Below are positions 38,108-46,809 of a stretch of DNA of 64,000 nucleotides, one piece after another. The notes under the pieces were generated by a model. The model made no database searches, was not told where the DNA came from, and saw only the letters and a program-made list of their open reading frames with translations. The position numbers were made by a program, and so were the translations under genes. Origin of the DNA: Nonomuraea sp. SBT364 (GTDB taxonomy: Bacteria; Actinomycetota; Actinomycetes; Streptosporangiales; Streptosporangiaceae). The DNA lies in contig NZ_LAVL01000014.1 in assembly GCF_001083785.1 (NCBI RefSeq), positions 1 through 64,000 on the forward strand, in the 5' to 3' direction. How positions within the stretch are numbered: the first letter of the stretch is position 1; every line of letters starts with the position of its first letter.

Positions 38108-39421
38108 ATGTTTGACACCGTCGCGGCGAACATCGCCCTGGTCCTGGTCTTCATCCTGGTGGGCGGGTTCTTCGCCGCCGCCGAGATGGCCATGGTCTCC
38201 CTGCGCGAGAGCCAGGTCCGCAAGCTGTCGCACAAGGGCCGCCGGGGCGAGCGCGTCGCCAAGCTCGCCCGCGACCCCAACCGGTTCCTGTCCGCCGTGC
38301 AGATCGGCGTGACCGTCGCCACCATGCTGTCGGCCGCGTTCGGCGCCGACCGGCTCGGCATGCAGCTCACCCCCGTGCTCAAGGGCTGGGGGGTGCCCGC
38401 CGCCATCGCCCCCGTGCTCGCCCTGGTGCTGGTGACCCTGGCCATCTCGTACGTGTCCCTAGTGCTCGGAGAGCTGGCGCCCAAACGCCTGGCCCTGCAA
38501 CGCGCCGAGGGCCTGTCGCTGGTCGTCGCGCCGTTCCTGGACCGGATCGCGGCGCTGTCGCGGCCCATCATCTGGATGCTGTCGCGCTCCACCGACGGCG
38601 TGGTCCGGCTGCTCGGCGGCAACCCGCAGGCCGACCGCGAGGAGGTCACCACCGAGGAGCTGCGCGACATGGTGGTCGGGCACGCCGAGCTGACCCCCGA
38701 CGAGCGCAACCTGATCGCCGAGGTGTTCGCCGCCGGCAAGCGGCAACTGCGCGAGGTGATGCTGCCGCGGACCGAGGTGGAGTTCATGGAGGCCGACACC
38801 CCGCTGGCCGAGGCCGCGGTGCTGGCCGCCGGGCTGCCGCACTCCCGCTTCCCCGTCTACCGCGAGTCCTATGACGAGGTCATCGGGTTCGTGCACGTCA
38901 GGGACCTGCTCGACCCGGTGCTCACCGGCCGTACCGAGCCGCTCAGCGAGCTGGTGCCGATCCGGCCGGCCAAGTTCGTGCCCGCGTCCAAGCGGCTGCT
39001 CACCACGCTGGGCGAGATGCGCGACGAGGGGCAGCACATGGTCATCGTCATTGACGAGTACGGCGGCACCGCGGGCATCGTCACCATGGAGGACCTGGTC
39101 GAGGAGTTGATCGGCGACATCAGGGACGAGTACGACATCGAGGACGACACGGTCGTGCTGCCCGCCGGGGAGATCGAGATCGACGGCCTGACCAACCTGA
39201 ACGACTTCGGCACCGAGACCGGCATCAGGCTGCCCGACGGCCCGTACGAGACGCTGGGCGGGTTCGTCATGGCCATGCTCGGCCACGTGCCGGAGCTGGG
39301 CGAGCGGGTCGAGGTGCACGGTTTCGAACTGACGGTCACGGAACTCGACGGCAGGCGTATCGCCCGGGTAAGGGTCAAGCGCCGCTCGCTGGTCGAGTCG
39401 CCGCCCGAACCTGATTCCTGA
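38108..39421 (+). CDS. CNNM/HlyC-CorC family transporter (DUF21-CBS-CorC_HlyC)
   Basis: This 437-aa membrane protein has an N-terminal DUF21 domain with four hydrophobic segments (residues ~1-190), a CBS pair (~210-330, containing [31 protein letters not shown] and [20 protein letters not shown]) and a C-terminal CorC_HlyC domain (~345-430). Family members export Mg2+ or Co2+ and bind nucleotides at the CBS module. The ATG is 6 bp after a short AT-rich stretch, with no strong ribosome site, so translation may start from a short leader. trpS follows after 14 bp. Confidence 0.92.
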   Translation: MFDTVAANIALVLVFILVGGFFAAAEMAMVSLRESQVRKLSHKGRRGERVAKLARDPNRFLSAVQIGVTVATMLSAAFGADRLGMQLTPVLKGWGVPAAIAPVLALVLVTLAISYVSLVLGELAPKRLALQRAEGLSLVVAPFLDRIAALSRPIIWMLSRSTDGVVRLLGGNPQADREEVTTEELRDMVVGHAELTPDERNLIAEVFAAGKRQLREVMLPRTEVEFMEADTPLAEAAVLAAGLPHSRFPVYRESYDEVIGFVHVRDLLDPVLTGRTEPLSELVPIRPAKFVPASKRLLTTLGEMRDEGQHMVIVIDEYGGTAGIVTMEDLVEELIGDIRDEYDIEDDTVVLPAGEIEIDGLTNLNDFGTETGIRLPDGPYETLGGFVMAMLGHVPELGERVEVHGFELTVTELDGRRIARVRVKRRSLVESPPEPDS

Positions 39422-39435
39422 CACAATTGCCTGCT

Positions 39436-40440
39436 ATGGCCAGACCTCGTGTACTCTCCGGCATCCAGCCCACAGCGGACTCCTTCCACCTGGGCAACTA
39501 CCTGGGTGCGGTCCGGCAGTGGGTCACCTTGCAGGAGACCCACGACGCCTTCTACTGTGTGGTCGACCTTCACGCGATCACCGTTCAGACCGAGCCCGCC
39601 GCGCTGCGCCGCCGCAGCCGTGTTGCCGCCGCCCAGCTCTTCGCCGCCGGGCTCGACCCCGAGCGGGCGACCGTCTTCGTGCAGTCGCACGTGCGCGAGC
39701 ACAGCGAGCTCGCCTGGATCCTCAACTGCCAGACGGGCATGGGCGAGGCCGCCCGGATGACGCAGTTCAAGGACAAGTCGGCCAAGTACGGCGAGAGCGC
39801 GGCCAGCGTCGGGCTGTTCACCTACCCGATCCTCCAGGCCGCCGACATCCTGCTCTACCAGGCCAACAGCGTCCCGGTGGGCGCCGACCAGAAGCAGCAC
39901 CTGGAGCTCACCCGCGACCTGGGCCAGCGCTTCAACCACCGCTTCGGCGACACCTTCACGATCCCGGAGCCGTACATCCTCAAGGAGGTCGAGAAGATCA
40001 CCGACCTCCAGGACCCGTCGGCGAAGATGTCGAAGTCCTCCTCCAGCCCGGCCGGCATCCTGGACGTCCTGGAGCAGCCGGGGCCGCTGCGCAAGAAGGT
40101 CATGCGCGCGGTCACCGACACCGGCTCGGAGGTCGTGTTCGACGAGGAGAACAAGGCCGGCATCTCCAACCTGCTGCGCATCCAGTCGGCGCTGACCGGC
40201 GTGCCGATCCCCGATCTGGTGGTCCGCTACGAGGGCCAGGGCTACGGGACGTTCAAGAAGGACGTGGCGGAGGCCGTGGTCGAGGCGTTCACCCCGATCC
40301 GGGAGCGCACCGAGAAGCTGCTGGCCGACGAGGCCGAGCTGGACAAGCTCCTGGCGGCCGGCGCCGAGCGGGCCCGCGCGGTGGCCAAGCGGACCATGGC
40401 CGAGGTCCGCGACCGGGTGGGCTTCCTGCCGACGCTCTGA
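39436..40440 (+). CDS. trpS: Tryptophanyl-tRNA synthetase
   Basis: The 334-aa class I synthetase has the HIGH equivalent FHLGN near residue 17, the KMSKS loop as AKMSKSSSS near residue 195, and typical TrpRS phrases such as [25 protein letters not shown] and [16 protein letters not shown]. It charges tRNA-Trp with tryptophan. ATG 39436 is chosen; a TTG nine bases upstream is in frame but less likely. It follows the CNNM gene closely. A large palindromic promoter region starts 10 bp after its stop. Confidence 0.97.
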   Translation: MARPRVLSGIQPTADSFHLGNYLGAVRQWVTLQETHDAFYCVVDLHAITVQTEPAALRRRSRVAAAQLFAAGLDPERATVFVQSHVREHSELAWILNCQTGMGEAARMTQFKDKSAKYGESAASVGLFTYPILQAADILLYQANSVPVGADQKQHLELTRDLGQRFNHRFGDTFTIPEPYILKEVEKITDLQDPSAKMSKSSSSPAGILDVLEQPGPLRKKVMRAVTDTGSEVVFDEENKAGISNLLRIQSALTGVPIPDLVVRYEGQGYGTFKKDVAEAVVEAFTPIRERTEKLLADEAELDKLLAAGAERARAVAKRTMAEVRDRVGFLPTL

Positions 40441-40446
40441 ACGGAG

Positions 40447-40497
40447 TTGCGGATATCGAATATCGATAAGTAGACTGCTTATCGATAGTCGATATCC
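40447..40497 (+). promoter_or_regulatory. Promoter embedded in a 47-bp palindromic operator
   Basis: Two 20-bp arms (40451-40470 and 40478-40497) are inverted repeats with one mismatch, each carrying two TATCGA elements. The 7-bp centre TAGACTG includes the -10 box TAGACT (40471-40476), 18 bp from a -35 box TTGCGG (40447-40452). It drives the DUF2975/XRE pair, and the XRE protein is the likely ligand, giving autoregulation. Confidence 0.75.
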
Positions 40498-40523
40498 CAT
40501 TTCCTCATTCCTGGAGCGTCTCC

Positions 40524-41129
40524 ATGGACGGCACACTCGGCCGGCTCATCCGCCTCCCCTCCGTGTTCGCGATCCTCACCCTGATCGCCGGGCTGGCCAC
40601 CGGGCTGGCCGTCTTCTCGCGCGCCGGGTTCCTCGGGATCGATCGCGGCCACGTGGTGGCGCGCGCCTTCGAGGCGTACGGCATCCCCGTCGAAGGAATC
40701 TCGGCCATGGCCCGGCCCGGCGTCCTCGCCTCGGCCGGCGAGCTGACCTTCGTCGACGGGACCCCGAGCGCCCTGCAACATCTCTGGCAGGCGCTCACCG
40801 TCCTGCCGACCGCGGTGCTGACCGCCGGGGCGTTCGTGCTGCTGTGCCGGCTGCTCTGGGCGGCGCGGGGCGGCGCCTACGTCTTCCCGGTCGGCCGGCG
40901 GCTGCGCGGGCTCGGGTGGTGGCTGCTCGCGGGCGGGCTGCTGGCCGCCGCCGTCGAGGAGCTCGCCATGATCATGCTGCTCGACTCGGTCGCCACCCAG
41001 GTCGACACCGCGTTCCGGCTCCGCGGGGTGCCGGTGCTCGTGCTGCTCGCCGGGCTGGGCATGCTGGTGCTCGGGAACGTGCTGCGCGACGGCGCGCGGA
41101 TGCGCGAGGACCTGGAAGGAACCGTCTGA
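40524..41129 (+). CDS. DUF2975-type membrane protein
   Basis: The 201-aa protein has four hydrophobic segments (FAILTLIAGLATGLAVF, LPTAVLTAGAFVLLCRLL, WWLLAGGLLAAAVEELAM, VLVLLAGLGMLVLGNVL) and the gene layout of DUF2975 membrane proteins, which occur just before a YozG-like Cro/C1 regulator. The ATG follows TGGAGCG. It overlaps the XRE gene as ATGA. The molecular function of the family is unknown; it may sense a membrane signal for the regulator. Confidence 0.8.
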   Translation: MDGTLGRLIRLPSVFAILTLIAGLATGLAVFSRAGFLGIDRGHVVARAFEAYGIPVEGISAMARPGVLASAGELTFVDGTPSALQHLWQALTVLPTAVLTAGAFVLLCRLLWAARGGAYVFPVGRRLRGLGWWLLAGGLLAAAVEELAMIMLLDSVATQVDTAFRLRGVPVLVLLAGLGMLVLGNVLRDGARMREDLEGTV

Positions 41130-41407
41130 TGTCGCCTGCCGAGATGGAGGCCCACGCCATCACCGTCCACCTGGACCGGCTGCTGGCCGAGCGCGGCATG
41201 ACGCTCACCGACCTGGCCGACCGGGTGGGCGTGACGGTCGTCAACCTGTCCATCCTCAAGAACGGCCGCGCCAAGGCGATCCGCTTCACCACGCTCACCA
41301 AGCTCTGCGAGGTCCTCCGCTGCCAGCCGGGCGACCTCCTGGCCTACGACGAGGCCAGCGCCGAGACGGATACATCCCCGCCCGGCAGGGCAGGAAAGCC
41401 AGGGTGA
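41129..41407 (+). CDS. XRE/Cro-C1 family small transcriptional regulator (YozG-like)
   Basis: This 92-aa protein is a single helix-turn-helix domain: HLDRLLAERGMTLTDLADRV, VTVVNLSILKNGRAKAIRF, TLTKLCEVLRCQPGDLLAY, the last phrase being characteristic of YozG-type regulators. It is translationally coupled to the DUF2975 gene and followed by the YihY gene with a 4-nt overlap. The palindrome at 40451-40497 is its probable operator. Confidence 0.9.
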   Translation: MSPAEMEAHAITVHLDRLLAERGMTLTDLADRVGVTVVNLSILKNGRAKAIRFTTLTKLCEVLRCQPGDLLAYDEASAETDTSPPGRAGKPG

Positions 41408-42345
41408 TCCTGACCGAACGGCTGGCAGCCGCCAAGGCGCGCGGGCGCCGGCTGGTGGAGCACTGGCGGGTGCGGCGGCCGTCGGTCGACCATCTGATCA
41501 GGACCGTCCAGCGCTACCAGGCCACGTTCGGCGACCGGCTGGCCGGGGCCGTCACCTACTTCGCGTTCCTGTCGTTCTTCCCGCTGGTCGCGCTGGCGTT
41601 CGCGGTGCTCGGGTACGTGATCTCCGTCGACCAGGCGGTCACCGACGCGCTGGAGGCGGCGATCGCCGAGCGGCTGCCCGGCGTGGCCGAGGAGCTCGAC
41701 CTGTCCGGCATCGGCGAGGCCAGGGCGACAGCCGGGATCATCGGCCTGCTGGGCCTGCTCTACGCCGGGCTGGGGGCGGTCGACGCGCTGCGGGGGGCGC
41801 TGCGCGAGGTGTCGATGGCCACCTCGCCGCCGCTGAACTTCTTCCTCGGCAAGCTGCGCGACCTGCTGTCGCTGCTCATGCTCGGGGTGACGTTGATCGT
41901 GTCGGTGCTGGCCGGCGGGCTGGCCACGCAGGCGACGCGGAACGTGGCGCACTTCCTGTTCGGCGACAGCTCGCCGGTGGTCACGGCGGCGACCGGGCTG
42001 GTCGGCGTGCTGGGCAGCGTGGGCGCCGACTGGGTGCTGTTCGTGATCGTGCTCGGCTGGGTCGCGCGGCCCGTGCAGCGCTTCCCGGTGATCGCCAGGG
42101 GCGCGCTGCTGGGCGCGATCGGGTTCGGCCTGCTCAAGCAGCTCGCCTCGCTGCTGCTCGCCCAGTCGCTCGGCAACCACGCCCTGTACGGCGCGTTCGC
42201 GGTCATGGTCGGGCTGCTGATCTGGATCAACTTCTCGGCCAGGCTCGTCCTGTACGTGGCGGCGTGGACGGCCACGGCCGGAGGCGGGCCGCCGCCCGAG
42301 CCGACGCCGATGCCGTCCAGGACGAGCCGGACGTCACAGGCGTGA
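41404..42345 (+). CDS. YihY/BrkB family inner membrane protein
   Basis: This 313-aa protein has about six membrane segments and YihY/BrkB hallmarks: FGDRLAGAVTYFAFLSFFPLVALA, split here as GDRLAGAVTYFAFLSF and FPLVALAFAVLGY, LLYAGLGAVDALRGALREV, and HALYGAFAVMVGLLIWINFS near the end. Once annotated as ribonuclease BN, the family is now considered a membrane protein of unknown transport role. GTG 41404 overlaps the XRE stop (GTGA). Its 3' end overlaps the convergent D,D-carboxypeptidase by 12 nt. Confidence 0.9.
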   Translation: MILTERLAAAKARGRRLVEHWRVRRPSVDHLIRTVQRYQATFGDRLAGAVTYFAFLSFFPLVALAFAVLGYVISVDQAVTDALEAAIAERLPGVAEELDLSGIGEARATAGIIGLLGLLYAGLGAVDALRGALREVSMATSPPLNFFLGKLRDLLSLLMLGVTLIVSVLAGGLATQATRNVAHFLFGDSSPVVTAATGLVGVLGSVGADWVLFVIVLGWVARPVQRFPVIARGALLGAIGFGLLKQLASLLLAQSLGNHALYGAFAVMVGLLIWINFSARLVLYVAAWTATAGGGPPPEPTPMPSRTSRTSQA

Positions 42346-43455
42346 GCGGCGCCGTCGCCGGATGCCGTAGCCGAGCCAGAGCACCCCGAACAGCAGCCCG
42401 CCGCCGATGACCAGGGAGCCGACCGTGCGCGTGGTGCCGGTCTGCTTGGCGGCGGCGTTGTCCAGCAGCGGCGGCGGTGCGGCGCCGGGCGTGCCGGTGG
42501 CCGTGGCGACCGGGGCGGCCTGGGCCGGCGGCTCGTCCGGGAGCGGCTCCACGAGCTGCCCCACCGGGGTGACCTTGCCCCGGGCGGCGAATCCCCAGTC
42601 GAGCAGTTCGGTCACCTCGTCCCAGAAGTAACCCTTGTGCCGCATGACGACCACGATGATCGTGTGGCCCTGGCGGGTGGCCGCGCCGACGAAGCTGCCG
42701 TGCGCCTTGGACGTCCAGCCGTTCTTGACGCCGACCATGCCCTTGTAGCGCCACAGCAGCTTGTTGTGGTTGCTGATCTGGTAAGGCTTCTTCGGCGCGG
42801 GAAACGTGGCAGTCTTTGTGCTGATATATCGCCGGAAATCGGCGTTGGCCAGGCCGGCGCGGGCGATGAGCGCCAAGTCGTACGCCGAGCTGCTCTGCCC
42901 CGGCTTGTCCAGCCCGCTGGGCGTCTTGGCCACGGTGTCGTTCGCCTGGAGGCGCTTGGCCTCGGCGTTCATGTCGGCCATGGTCTTGGCCAGGCCGCCG
43001 TTGGCCTCGGCCAGCGCCATCGCGGCGTCGTTGCCCGAGGACATCATCAGCGCCCTGAACAGGTCCTCGACCTCGTAGATCGGCTTGGGCTGGAGGCCGA
43101 CCGCGCTGCCCTCCTGGTTGACGGCGTTGCGGCTGGGCTTGACCTTGAGGTCCTTGTCCAGCTTGGGGATGAGCGTGAGTGCGGTGAGCATCTTGAGCGT
43201 GCTGGCCGGCAGGTAGCGCCCGTGGGCGTCCCTGGCCGCCAGCACGTGCCCGGTCTCCTGGTCGGCGATGAGGAACGCGGTCGCCTTGCTCTTGGGCGGG
43301 GCCTTGAAGTCGCCCGGCCGGACCAGCCCCTTGGCGCCCAGCGCCTCACCGCCCACGGGTGAGGTGGTCGGGTCGGCCTGGGCGGGACCTGCGAGGATGA
43401 CCCCGAGACCGACCGCTGCGATGAGTGCCGTGACAGGCATCCGTTTCGTCCACAT
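42334..43455 (-). CDS. D-alanyl-D-alanine carboxypeptidase (S11, DacC type)
   Basis: The 373-aa protein has an N-terminal signal peptide (PVTALIAAVGLGVILAGPAQA), the penicillin-binding motifs SxxK as STLK (ASTLKML), SxN as SSGNDAA and the KTG equivalent KNG (VGVKNGWT), then a Pro/Ala-rich stretch and a C-terminal membrane helix (GSLVIGGGLLFGVLWLGYGI) followed by an Arg-rich tail. It trims the terminal D-Ala of peptidoglycan stem peptides outside the membrane. The substitution of Thr by Asn in the KTG motif deserves note. Its neighbours YihY and SCO4848-like protein match the streptomycete order. Confidence 0.93.
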   Translation of the reverse strand: MWTKRMPVTALIAAVGLGVILAGPAQADPTTSPVGGEALGAKGLVRPGDFKAPPKSKATAFLIADQETGHVLAARDAHGRYLPASTLKMLTALTLIPKLDKDLKVKPSRNAVNQEGSAVGLQPKPIYEVEDLFRALMMSSGNDAAMALAEANGGLAKTMADMNAEAKRLQANDTVAKTPSGLDKPGQSSSAYDLALIARAGLANADFRRYISTKTATFPAPKKPYQISNHNKLLWRYKGMVGVKNGWTSKAHGSFVGAATRQGHTIIVVVMRHKGYFWDEVTELLDWGFAARGKVTPVGQLVEPLPDEPPAQAAPVATATGTPGAAPPPLLDNAAAKQTGTTRTVGSLVIGGGLLFGVLWLGYGIRRRRRSRL

Positions 43456-43532
43456 GGCGGTCTCAGCGTAGCTTCGAGTTGTATCCCATGTGCCGACACA
43501 TCCCCCGAAGATCCGCCTACGACGCTAGAGAG

Positions 43533-43790
43533 ATGGTCATGTCACGAAAGATCGCCGGATTCCTCATCGCGCTCGCCGCGTTCATGGTCTTCGAGTGGAT
43601 CAACCTGGGATTCAACCTGCAAGACGGGCACGACACCGGCTTCTACGTGGTGCACGGCATCCTGATCGCGGTCAACATCGTCCTCGCGATCGTGCTGGCG
43701 GTCATCGGGGTGCGGGGGCTCCGCACAGCGCGTTCTTCGTGGCCGCGTGCAGCTCGTCGGCCTGCTGACGGGAGTCGCCGATCGAGGTGA
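43533..43790 (+). CDS. Small membrane protein, SCO4848-like
   Basis: This 85-aa protein has two hydrophobic segments (AGFLIALAAFMVFEWINLG and VVHGILIAVNIVLAIVLAVIGVRGLR) separated by a short loop, resembling the SCO4848 family found beside a D,D-carboxypeptidase in Streptomyces. ATG 43533 (or 43539) follows AGAG; a longer upstream frame is not needed. The basic C-terminal tail overlaps the convergent ATP-grasp gene by 89 nt, so the true end of the conserved part may be near residue 65. Function unknown. Confidence 0.78.
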   Translation: MVMSRKIAGFLIALAAFMVFEWINLGFNLQDGHDTGFYVVHGILIAVNIVLAIVLAVIGVRGLRTARSSWPRAARRPADGSRRSR

Positions 43791-45144
43791 AGCCCATCTT
43801 CCCGTGCTCGGGGATGGCGCCGAGCAGGTGAAAGACGTTCCCGGTGCCGGCTTCGGCGTCGAAGCCCAGGCCGAGCCGCTCGATCGTGCGCAGCACCTCG
43901 CCGGGGGCGCGGCCACGCAGGCAGGCGGCCGAGCAGTTGTCCGTGGCGGTGTAGTACTTGGGCTGGTTCCCGGCCATCAGCAGGCCGGTGCCCGGGTCGT
44001 ACCTGGCCCCCGTGACGAGCTGGGCCGCCCCGTACGGATGGGTGGTGCCGCCGATCCGCAGGTTGATCTCGCACAGCAGCGCCGCGTAGCCGGCGTCGGT
44101 CTTCATGGCGAAGAAGTCCATGCCGAACAGCCCGACCGCGCCCTTGCTCGCCAGGATGGCGGCGATGCGGTCGGCCGAAGCGCCCACGTCGCCGCGGTAC
44201 TCCAGCGCCGCCGGGAACGTGCAGCCCTGGTAGACGTCGTTGTTGGCGCCGCCGAGCACCTGGTCGTGGGTGGCCAGCACCTCGTGGTGCCCGCCGGGGG
44301 AGATGCGGGCCAGCGCGCTGGGGAAGTACAGGGGCCGGTGCTCGATGAACTCCTCGACCACCGCGCCGCGCTCGGCCACCTTGGCGGTGAAGCTGTCCCA
44401 CGTCTCCCCGTCGGCCGAGAAGCTCGTCGCGGACCGGTCGTCCTTGGTGAGGATGGCGTTGCCGAGCCCCGAGTAGCCGTCGTTCAGCTTGAGGATGACC
44501 CGTTCGCCGGGCAGCGACTCGATCGCGTCCTCCAGCTCGGTGAGCGTGTGCAGGTCGCCGAAGCCGCGCGCCATGGGCACGCCCGCCATCGCGCCGATCT
44601 CGCGCGAGCCGCTCTTGGAGCCGTAGTAGGCCAGTGCCGTGGCCGGACCGTAGAGGGGAACGCCGAGTGACGAGGCGAGCTCTTCCTCCAGCTCGCTCAG
44701 CACGAACGGCACGATGAAGGCGTCACCGTCGATCGCGGACCGCAGCCGGTCCAGGACGTCGGGACGCGACAGTAAGGTCCTGGTGAGCGGCTGTGCGTGC
44801 GGTTCGTCGAGGGTGATGAGCTCCAGCCGCTTGGCCGCGTCCTCCGGATCGGGCAGGAAGCCGAGGTAGTAGGCGACGATCTCCGGATCGATCGGCGCGG
44901 ACGACAGGTAGACCAGCTTGACCCCGGGCTCGCGGAGCGTCAGCAGGAGGAAGAGCAGGCGCTCCTCGTAGCATCGCGCCCCCGTGATGCGGCGGAGCTC
45001 GTCCTGTGGCAGGGAGAGCGAGGGTACGACCACCAGGGTCCCCTCGCCCGGCTCGAAGATGCTCAACCTGGCATACTTCTCCCCGAACGGGATATTAGTG
45101 ATCATATAGCGAGTGAAACACGCATTCTTCTCAAACGCAGCCAT
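43702..45144 (-). CDS. ATP-grasp ligase, PGM1 (peptide ligase)-like
   Basis: The 480-aa protein has an N-terminal pre-ATP-grasp region (~1-175) with VVVPSLSLPQDELRRITGA and YYLGFLPDPEDA, an ATP-grasp domain with YGSKSGSRE, VILKLNDGYSGLGN, VVEEFIEH and LLCEINLRIGGTTHPYGA, and a C-terminal domain. The phrase set matches PGM1, the ligase that joins nonproteinogenic residues to peptides in pheganomycin synthesis, and its many uncharacterised relatives. It should activate a carboxylate as an acylphosphate and form an amide. No precursor peptide or NRPS gene is nearby, so it is an orphan. ATG 45144 is preceded by a 424-bp gene-free stretch. Confidence 0.85.
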   Translation of the reverse strand: MAAFEKNACFTRYMITNIPFGEKYARLSIFEPGEGTLVVVPSLSLPQDELRRITGARCYEERLLFLLLTLREPGVKLVYLSSAPIDPEIVAYYLGFLPDPEDAAKRLELITLDEPHAQPLTRTLLSRPDVLDRLRSAIDGDAFIVPFVLSELEEELASSLGVPLYGPATALAYYGSKSGSREIGAMAGVPMARGFGDLHTLTELEDAIESLPGERVILKLNDGYSGLGNAILTKDDRSATSFSADGETWDSFTAKVAERGAVVEEFIEHRPLYFPSALARISPGGHHEVLATHDQVLGGANNDVYQGCTFPAALEYRGDVGASADRIAAILASKGAVGLFGMDFFAMKTDAGYAALLCEINLRIGGTTHPYGAAQLVTGARYDPGTGLLMAGNQPKYYTATDNCSAACLRGRAPGEVLRTIERLGLGFDAEAGTGNVFHLLGAIPEHGKMGFTSIGDSRQQADELHAATKNALCGAPAPR

Positions 45145-45568
45145 CGCCGGAGTGTCATGACCATGACAGAAGGTGACAGGATTCGTAATCGCTGAGCACG
45201 TTTGGGAATACCGGCTCGGGGTCAGGATTTAATGATCCCTTGTGACTATTTTCGGGCCACGGCGGGTGCTCACACAGCGTGACGACACGTGGTTACGGGC
45301 ATGCAGTCGGCTAACTTTTGGTGTAGTTGTCGGCGCGAACGCTCACGAGAGCGATAAAGTCGAAGCATCGCCGGGTGTCATGGCTGACCGCTGTGTTTCC
45401 GGCTGAAGCCGCCGTCCTCAGGAGACGGCGGAGAGTCGCGCCCCCGTGTTGATGAGCTGCTCAGAACGAACAGCCGCCACTGAGGGACAAATGACGAAAG
45501 ACGGCGCTATATAGGCCGTGCGGCGTTGGGTAGTGGTGATCGCACGGCACGGGACGGGATGGTGACTG
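45145..45568. other. 424-bp gene-free region
   Basis: No plausible gene is seen. The stretch includes a relatively AT-rich portion (45180-45260), a small hairpin CGCTC-ACGA-GAGCG near 45340, a hairpin CCGCCGTC/GACGGCGG at 45409-45431 with GGCTGAAG before it, and a TATATA at 45508-45513 upstream of the amidohydrolase. It must contain divergent promoters for the ATP-grasp ligase and the M20 gene. Confidence 0.6.
45409..45431 (+). other. Hairpin resembling IS200/IS605 (TnpB) right-end or a terminator
   Basis: CCGCCGTC (45409-45416) pairs with GACGGCGG (45424-45431) around CTCAGGA. The context GGCTGAAGCC...CCTCAGGAG...GGCGGAG recalls the hairpin that ends many TnpB-type elements, but no tnpB remnant is visible next to it, so a simple terminator is equally possible. 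Confidence 0.3.
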
Positions 45569-46804
45569 ATGCAGGGACGTGAGCTTCGAGGGGAACTCGA
45601 CGCGTTCCTGGCGGAGACCGAGCAGGACCTGGTGGCCTTCCGCCGTGACCTGCACAGCCACCCCGAGCTGGCCTTCGCCGAATACCGCACGACGCAGCGG
45701 ATCGCCGAGCGGCTCACCGCCGCCGGACTGGTCCCTTCGGTGCTGCCCCGCGGCACCGGGCTGATCTGCGACGTGGGCCGGGGCGACGGTCCGACCGTGG
45801 CGCTGCGCGCCGACATCGACGCGCTCCCGCTCCAGGACGAGAAGGAGCTGCCCTACCGCTCGACCGTGCCTGGCTCCTGCCACGCGTGCGGGCACGACGT
45901 GCACACCACGGTCCTGCTCGGCACCTCGCTGTTCCTCGCCCAGCAGGCCGCCGCCGGGCTGCTGCCCGGCCGGGTGCGCCTGATCTTCCAGCCCGCCGAG
46001 GAACTGCCCGGCGGCGCCCTGGAGGTCATGGCGCAGGGCGGCATCAGCGGCGTCGACCGCATCTTCGGCCTGCACTGCGACCCGCGCGTGGACGTCGGCC
46101 AGATCGGGCTCAAGCCCGGCCCGATCACCTCGGCCTGCGACAAGCTGGTGATCCGGGTGTCCGGCCCCGGCGGGCACACCGCCAGGCCGCATCTGACCGC
46201 CGACCTGGTGTTCGCGCTCGCCAAGATCCTCACCGAGCTGCCCGCCGCGCTGTCGCGCCGGGTCGACCCGCGCTCCTCGCTCAGCCTCGTGTGGGGCCGG
46301 GTGTCGGCCGGTTCGGCCGCCAACGCCATTCCCGACGACGGCGTGGCCGAGGGCACCGTGCGCTGCCTCGACGAGAACGCCTGGCACGCCGCCCCCGACC
46401 TGATCAAGTCACTGCTGGAGTCGGTCGCCGGAGCCTACGGCGTCGAGGCGACCATGGACTACACCCGCGGCGTGCCGCCCGTGGTCAACGACGAGGTCAG
46501 CGTGGAGATGCTGGCGGAGGCGGCCGAGCGGGCGCTCGGCGCGAGCGCGGTGGTGCCCACCCAGCAGTCGCTCGGCGGCGAGGACTTCGCCTGGTACCTG
46601 GAGTCGATCCCGGGCGCGTTCGCCCGCCTCGGCACCCGCTCCCCGGAGTCCGGCGTCACCTACGACATCCACCAGGGCACCTTCGACGTGGACGAGCGGG
46701 CCATCGCCATGGGCGTGCGCCTCATGGCGACGACCGCGCTCACCGCCCTGTTCGAGGGCACCCGGCTCCCGGCCGCGGACGAGATCACCTCCGCCCTGGC
46801 CTGA
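45569..46804 (+). CDS. M20 family metallopeptidase / amidohydrolase
   Basis: The 411-aa enzyme resembles the hippurate hydrolase/IAA-amino acid hydrolase subgroup (M20D). It has RRDLHSHPELAFAEYRT, LRADIDALPLQDE, the metal site CHACGHDVHTT with Cys107 and His109, and QPAEELPGGALEVM with the catalytic Glu pair. It hydrolyses N-acyl amino acids or similar amides in the cytoplasm. The ATG 45569 follows GGGACGGGATGG, a modest ribosome site. It converges with the S15 peptidase after 5 bp. Confidence 0.92.
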   Translation: MQGRELRGELDAFLAETEQDLVAFRRDLHSHPELAFAEYRTTQRIAERLTAAGLVPSVLPRGTGLICDVGRGDGPTVALRADIDALPLQDEKELPYRSTVPGSCHACGHDVHTTVLLGTSLFLAQQAAAGLLPGRVRLIFQPAEELPGGALEVMAQGGISGVDRIFGLHCDPRVDVGQIGLKPGPITSACDKLVIRVSGPGGHTARPHLTADLVFALAKILTELPAALSRRVDPRSSLSLVWGRVSAGSAANAIPDDGVAEGTVRCLDENAWHAAPDLIKSLLESVAGAYGVEATMDYTRGVPPVVNDEVSVEMLAEAAERALGASAVVPTQQSLGGEDFAWYLESIPGAFARLGTRSPESGVTYDIHQGTFDVDERAIAMGVRLMATTALTALFEGTRLPAADEITSALA

Positions 46805-46809
46805 AGCCG

